This document shows, piece by piece, positions 6,262 to 9,573 of a DNA stretch of 9,573 nucleotides. The position numbers and the translations under genes are program-made. The stretch's first letter is position 1; each line of letters starts with the position of its first letter. This DNA is from Thermomicrobiales bacterium (GTDB taxonomy: Bacteria > Chloroflexota > Chloroflexia > Thermomicrobiales > UBA6265), in NCBI GenBank assembly GCA_030447145.1, contig JAUJLY010000075.1, positions 1 through 9,573 on the forward strand, read 5' to 3'. A model generated the notes under the pieces. The model was given only the letters and a program-made list of their open reading frames with translations, was not told the DNA's origin and did no database searches.

Positions 6262-6942
6262 CTGTCCGGTTCAGTCACCACATCCGAAGATCTCGCGCGG
6301 CTGCTCAAGGTCATCGCCGATGAGACCCGACTGCGCATACTCGGGTTGCTCGCCGAGTCAGAGCTCTCCGGCAAGGAGGTGGGGGAACGTCTCGACCTCA
6401 CAGCGCCGACCGTCAGTCACCACATGCGAAAACTTGTTGATGCCGGCATCGTGATAAACAGGCGCCAGGCACAGAAGCAGATCTACTCCCTCAATTCGGA
6501 CCTGTTGCTGGCCGCCCGAAAAGCGTCGAACGGGACATACGCTCCCACCGAGGGCGTGAGTACCGACGATGACCGCTCAAGGATTCTCCGCAATTTCTTT
6601 GACGGGCCGAGGCTCAAGAGTATTCCCGCGCAGCGGAAACAGCGCGTCGTCGTGCTGCAGCTGCTGCTGGAGCGCTTCGAGCCCGACCGTCGATATGAGG
6701 AACGCGAGGTTAACGACATTCTCCGGACAGCGCACGAGGACGTGGCGACGTTGAGGAGGGAATTGGTGGACTACGGGTTTATGGTGCGTGAGCGCGGGAT
6801 CTACCAGATCTCGCGCTCACTTCCCCAACGCTCCGTGCAGGTAGCGCAGGAAAATAGTGGAGACGAAGCGAGTTGGCTACAGGGGATTCTGCAGACTTCG
6901 ATTAAGATCGCATCCAGGGAGACTCAGGAGACGAGGGATTGA
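6262..6942 (+). CDS. ArsR-type winged-helix regulator fused to DUF2087, probable CTG start
   Basis: A predicted DNA-binding regulator of 226 residues counted from CTG 6262. Residues 9-85 form an ArsR-type winged helix: LARLLKVIADETRLRILGLL at the N-terminus, then SGKEVGERLDLTAPTVSHHM (about 36-55) as the HTH, then RRQAQKQIYSL as the wing. No ArsR metal-binding cysteine motif (ELCVCDL type) is present, so metal sensing is not supported. Residues about 108-182 match DUF2087: RNFFDG..RLKSIPAQRKQR, then YEEREVNDILRTAHEDVATLRREL, then a YGFMVRERGIYQI ending. This ArsR-DUF2087 fusion is seen in several bacteria; the ligand and targets are unknown. A start at TTG 6346 would cut the first helices off the HTH, so the CTG start is preferred. 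The 3' end overlaps convergent trpF by 19 bp. Confidence 0.88.
   Translation: MSGSVTTSEDLARLLKVIADETRLRILGLLAESELSGKEVGERLDLTAPTVSHHMRKLVDAGIVINRRQAQKQIYSLNSDLLLAARKASNGTYAPTEGVSTDDDRSRILRNFFDGPRLKSIPAQRKQRVVVLQLLLERFEPDRRYEEREVNDILRTAHEDVATLRRELVDYGFMVRERGIYQISRSLPQRSVQVAQENSGDEASWLQGILQTSIKIASRETQETRD
6788..6820. repeat. 15-bp inverted repeat with 3-nt loop inside the ArsR-DUF2087 gene
   Basis: The arms GTGAGCGCGGGATCT (6788-6802) and AGATCTCGCGCTCAC (6806-6820) flank loop ACC. In + strand RNA all 15 positions pair (14 Watson-Crick and one G·U at 6797/6811); in - strand RNA that pair becomes C·A. It sits in codons for the RERGIYQIS part of DUF2087 and about 104 nt past the trpF stop on the other strand. 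No T tract follows on either strand. Confidence 0.85.
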
Positions 6943-7568
6943 GCCGCGACCACAAACGCCCTGATTTTCGCCGGATCCTTGGTACCATCGGTCTCAATTC
7001 CACTGCTGACGTCGACAGCAGCAGGGCGTACCTGCCCCACGGCTGAACCGACATTGGTCGGGTCAAGTCCCCCCGCGAGCCAGATCGGATACTCCGCCGC
7101 CATCTCGGCTGCCAAGGTCCAGTTCCCCATCGTTCCCGTCCCCCCGTAACTCCCCTCTGCGTGCCCCTCGATGAGGACATGCTTCGCCGGCACGTCAGCT
7201 AACAGCCAGCGCTCGATCTGTCGCCTGGCGCTGTCGACCGGCGTTCCTCGGGGAAAGCGCAGGGCCTTTATGACAGGAACATCGATATCCCGAAGAGCCT
7301 CAGGCTCCTCGTCACCGGACAACTGAACCGCGTCGACGGTGGACTCCTGAACCAGGTCGGCAATATCACCAGCGGACGTGTTCACAACGACGCCGATCAT
7401 TGGCGGAAGCGCATCGAATGCCGCCGACAATTCCTCACGGATGGCACGTATGGCCGCCGGGGTTATTTGCCGCCGGGAATGCGACACAATGAAGCCCAAC
7501 GCGTCAGCCCCGGCCTCGACAGCAACCCTCGCCGACTGAACGTCTCGCAGGCCGCAAATTTTGACCAT
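6924..7568 (-). CDS. trpF: Phosphoribosylanthranilate isomerase
   Basis: TrpF catalyses the Amadori isomerisation of phosphoribosylanthranilate to CdRP in tryptophan synthesis, in the cytoplasm. From the ATG at 7568 it has 214 residues, a normal TIM-barrel TrpF length. Visible signatures: MVKICGLRD at the N-terminus with the catalytic-base Cys5, EAGADALGFIVSHSRRQI (about 18-35), VVNTS (about 60-64), VDAVQLSGDE (about 78-87), the phosphate-binding GGTG at 142-145, AGGLDPTNV (165-173) and VDVSSGIE (185-192). At the position where most TrpFs carry the catalytic acid Asp (LLD-type strand end) this protein reads LIEG, a Glu at residue 134. The ATG lies 7 nt after the trpC stop with a weak ribosome site; a GTG at 7586, overlapping trpC by 11 bp and with GGGGTG upstream, is an alternative start. 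The 3' end overlaps the convergent regulator gene. Confidence 0.95.
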   Translation of the reverse strand: MVKICGLRDVQSARVAVEAGADALGFIVSHSRRQITPAAIRAIREELSAAFDALPPMIGVVVNTSAGDIADLVQESTVDAVQLSGDEEPEALRDIDVPVIKALRFPRGTPVDSARRQIERWLLADVPAKHVLIEGHAEGSYGGTGTMGNWTLAAEMAAEYPIWLAGGLDPTNVGSAVGQVRPAAVDVSSGIETDGTKDPAKIRAFVVAAQSLVS

Positions 7569-7575
7569 CGTGTGG

Positions 7576-8403
7576 TTACGGGACACGAGGCACCCCGGCG
7601 ATCTGACGAACGGCGGCAGCCCGATCATCCTGGAGGATCAGGGACTCTCCAACGAGAACTGCGTCGACTCCCGAGTGGCTCAGTCTCTCGACATGGTCTC
7701 GGGTGAAGATTCCGCTCTCACCCACGACCACCGTGCCACTGGGGAGCATCGGCGCAAGGCGCTCCGTGACCGCGAGGTCAACATTGAAGGTTTGTAGGTT
7801 CCGGTTATTGATCCCGATGATCGTCGCTCCACTCCCCACCGCACGCACTGACTCCTGCACATCGTGGATCTCGACCAAGGCGCTCATTGCCAGGGTCTCC
7901 GCATACTCCCTGAACTCACGCAGCTGACGGTCGTCAAGAGCGGCGGCGATGAGCAACACCATCGAGGCACCATACGCCCGTGCCTCGTCGACCTGATAGG
8001 TATCGAGAATGAAATCCTTGCGGAGCACGGGTACTACTGGTTCTGCCCTGGACGCAATACTCGCTACAGACCGCAGGTCATCCAGTGAGCCAGAGAAGAA
8101 CGGCTCATCTGTAAGGCAGGAAATCGCGACAGCTCCCCCTTCTATGTAATCCGCGGCGACATCCTCTGGCGCGATGTCTACAGGAAACCTGCCCCTCGAA
8201 GGCGATGCCCTCTTGAACTCAGCGATAACGCCGACGGTCCCTCGCTGGAGTGCGGGCATCACATTGGCCGGTGTCGGCATCGTCGCTATCTTCGCTTCCA
8301 GGACGGCCACGGGAATCCGCGATTTTCTGACGTCCAGGTCGCGGACGGTTTGAGAAAGAATGCGGTCCAGATACGTTCCTGTCTCTCTAAGCGATGGTGT
8401 CAT
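7576..8403 (-). CDS. trpC: Indole-3-glycerol-phosphate synthase
   Basis: TrpC converts CdRP to indole-3-glycerol phosphate with loss of CO2 and water. At 275 residues it is slightly longer than the usual ~255-270 and is not fused to TrpF. The family's active-site set is complete by eye: Glu62 and Lys64 in AEFKRASPSRG, Lys129 in VLRKDFI, Glu178 in LVEIH, the Asn of INNRNL (about 199-203), Glu229-Ser230 in GESGI, and a final phosphate-binding VLVGESL. The ATG at 8401-8403 overlaps the TGA of trpD as ATGA, so translation is probably coupled; GGGAG upstream can serve as ribosome site. It is followed by trpF after 7 nt. Confidence 0.97.
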   Translation of the reverse strand: MTPSLRETGTYLDRILSQTVRDLDVRKSRIPVAVLEAKIATMPTPANVMPALQRGTVGVIAEFKRASPSRGRFPVDIAPEDVAADYIEGGAVAISCLTDEPFFSGSLDDLRSVASIASRAEPVVPVLRKDFILDTYQVDEARAYGASMVLLIAAALDDRQLREFREYAETLAMSALVEIHDVQESVRAVGSGATIIGINNRNLQTFNVDLAVTERLAPMLPSGTVVVGESGIFTRDHVERLSHSGVDAVLVGESLILQDDRAAAVRQIAGVPRVP

Positions 8404-9485
8404 GCCGGCGCTCCCGTCCCCGTGCCAACCAGTTCCTGAGTGACCCGCACCAGGTCCTCCATCTTCTGCAGCGCCTTACCCGAGTCGAGTGCCTCGGCGG
8501 CCATCCGCACGCCTTCCTCGAACGAATTGGCGGCGTCCGCTGCATAGATGCCGGCCCCGGCGTTCATGAGCGTCACCGAACGGCGGAGGCCTTGCTCACC
8601 GTTGAGAATGGAAAGGGTGATCCGGACATTCTCGGACACATCTCCACCGAGGAGAGCCTCCGGCGCTCCTCGCTCTAGATCGAAATCTTCCGGCGACACG
8701 GCGTAGGTTTCGATCTGTCCGACTCGAGCATCGTATTCAGTGATCTGCGTGGTGCCCTTGATGCCGACTTCGTCCAGGCCTTCCTCGGAGTGGACGAGCA
8801 CTGCGTGCTGGCTATCCAGCTTGCCAAGCACCGCCGCCAGCTTCACCGCGATGTCAGGGTGGCCCACCCCGATGAGCTGGTGCTTCGCTCCCGCCGGATT
8901 CGTAAGGGGACCAAGGACGTTGAAGATGGTTCGGATGCCCATCTCCCTTCGCGCCGGACCAACGAATCGCATCGCCGGGTGAAACGCCGGCGCATACATA
9001 AAGCCGATGCCAACCCGCTCCACGCTCTCGACAACTTGCCTGGGCGTTAGCTCGACCGCGACGCCGAGCCCTTCCAGCAGGTCAGCGGATCCGCATAGGC
9101 TGGAGGCAGCACGGTTGCCGTGTTTTGCGATGCGGACACCAGCGGCAGCGATCACGAAGGTTGCCGTCGTGCTGATATTGAACGAATTGGAGTGGTCACC
9201 GCCGGTCCCGCAGGTGTCGAGAAGAGGCTTCTCGTCGGAATCAACGTCCACCTTCAGCGCGTGATTCCGCATGGCTTGGGCAAAGCCAGCGATCTCATCG
9301 ACCGTTTCCCCCTTCATCCTCAGCCCGGTCACCAGCGCGCCGATTTGGGCGTCTGTGACCTCACCGGTCATGATGGCATTCATTGCGGCGGTCGCCTCGG
9401 CCGTCCCCAGCTCGCTCCCTTCGACAACCGTCTGGATCACTTGCTTGATATTGAACGCCGATGCTGCCTCTTGTACGATCGTCAT
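8400..9485 (-). CDS. trpD: Anthranilate phosphoribosyltransferase
   Basis: TrpD transfers phosphoribose from PRPP to anthranilate. From the ATG at 9485 it has 361 residues, about the usual 340-350 plus a short N-terminal extension. Motifs: helical N-terminal domain with MTGEVTDAQIGALVTGLRMKG; PRPP-binding CGTGGDHSNSFNIST at 92-106; KHGNRAASSLCGSAD at 121-135; and APAFHPAM...VGPARREMGIRT...NVLGPLTNP at about 165-197, which shape the anthranilate tunnel. ATG 9485 is preferred because AGGTGAG (9493-9499) lies at good spacing; a GTG at 9497 directly after the upstream TAG is possible but has no ribosome site. It sits 12 nt after the probable trpG stop and overlaps trpC by 4 bp. Confidence 0.97.
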   Translation of the reverse strand: MTIVQEAASAFNIKQVIQTVVEGSELGTAEATAAMNAIMTGEVTDAQIGALVTGLRMKGETVDEIAGFAQAMRNHALKVDVDSDEKPLLDTCGTGGDHSNSFNISTTATFVIAAAGVRIAKHGNRAASSLCGSADLLEGLGVAVELTPRQVVESVERVGIGFMYAPAFHPAMRFVGPARREMGIRTIFNVLGPLTNPAGAKHQLIGVGHPDIAVKLAAVLGKLDSQHAVLVHSEEGLDEVGIKGTTQITEYDARVGQIETYAVSPEDFDLERGAPEALLGGDVSENVRITLSILNGEQGLRRSVTLMNAGAGIYAADAANSFEEGVRMAAEALDSGKALQKMEDLVRVTQELVGTGTGAPA

Positions 9486-9497
9486 GATTCCACTCAC

Positions 9498-9573
9498 CTA
9501 ATAACCCAGGACGGGCACCGCATCGCCCTGATGCACCTCTGTACCGCAAGCGGAAAGGAAGTTCCGGAGCAGA
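9498..9573 (-). CDS. trpG: Probable anthranilate synthase glutamine amidotransferase subunit, last 24 codons
   Basis: On the - strand a frame is open from the window edge to TAG at 9498-9500 and reads LLRNFLSACG...VPVLGY. LLRNFL resembles the common C-terminal end of TrpG/PabA amidotransferases, and trpG is the usual gene just upstream of trpD. The stop is 12 nt before the trpD ATG, as in an operon. Only 24 residues are visible and no catalytic residue is in view, so the name rests mainly on context. Confidence 0.55.
   Translation of the reverse strand, partial: LLRNFLSACGTEVHQGDAVPVLGY

Noticed and set aside
6346..6348. TTG as start of the ArsR-DUF2087 gene
   Set aside because: Would remove the first helices of the winged-helix domain and has no ribosome binding site; the conserved frame continues upstream to CTG 6262.
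8524..9192. 11-base repeat GAACGAATTGG seen twice inside trpD
   Set aside because: Both copies are coding sequence for short unrelated peptide stretches; probably coincidence.

Overview
The window is a gene-dense, GC-rich bacterial chromosome segment carrying mostly housekeeping genes. A T-box riboswitch in front of ileS, a eukaryotic-like (type 2) isoleucyl-tRNA synthetase with a swapped HIGH motif, a YchF with an unusual P-loop, and a trpG-D-C-F cluster point to a Terrabacteria lineage. Chloroflexota is my best guess, with an actinobacterial relative as the alternative. This placement is inference from gene style only; no rRNA or other marker is present.

Left part, + strand. Positions 1-381 hold the 3' end of a PAP2-superfamily membrane phosphatase. 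The 457 nt that follow have no convincing gene. They carry an extended -10 promoter, a transcriptional T-box leader (Ile specifier ATC at 520-522, Stem III at 601-620, T-box bulge UGGUACC at 629-635, competing antiterminator and terminator) and a further 160-nt leader with two small hairpins. Next come ileS (839-4033), ychF (4076-5188, TTG start) and a probable DUF4272 gene (5209-5949). The short gaps (42 and 20 nt) suggest one ileS-ychF-DUF4272 transcription unit, so charging of tRNA-Ile could set expression of all three.

Middle part. Positions 5950-6261 form a non-coding gap with a GC-rich hairpin, an 8-bp tandem repeat and a promoter-like element. The gap leads to an ArsR-type HTH regulator fused to a DUF2087 domain. 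No ATG, GTG or TTG exists upstream of its HTH in the open frame, and a strong Shine-Dalgarno sits 6 nt before a CTG, so a CTG start is proposed. The gene also contains a 15-bp near-perfect inverted repeat.

Right part, - strand. Reading from the right edge: the last codons of a probable trpG, then trpD, trpC and trpF, packed tightly (12-nt gap, ATGA overlap, 7-nt gap). They encode consecutive tryptophan-pathway steps from anthranilate to indole-3-glycerol phosphate. trpB and trpA do not follow; trpF instead runs convergently into the ArsR-DUF2087 gene with a 19-bp overlap.

I do not see a new multi-gene system (no CRISPR, mobile element, defence or biosynthetic island). The points most worth checking are the altered catalytic motifs of IleRS (GVHH and EMHKS), which resemble described mupirocin hyper-resistant enzymes; the T-box and its long downstream leader; the CTG start; the intragenic hairpin; and an Asp-to-Glu change at the expected catalytic acid of TrpF.
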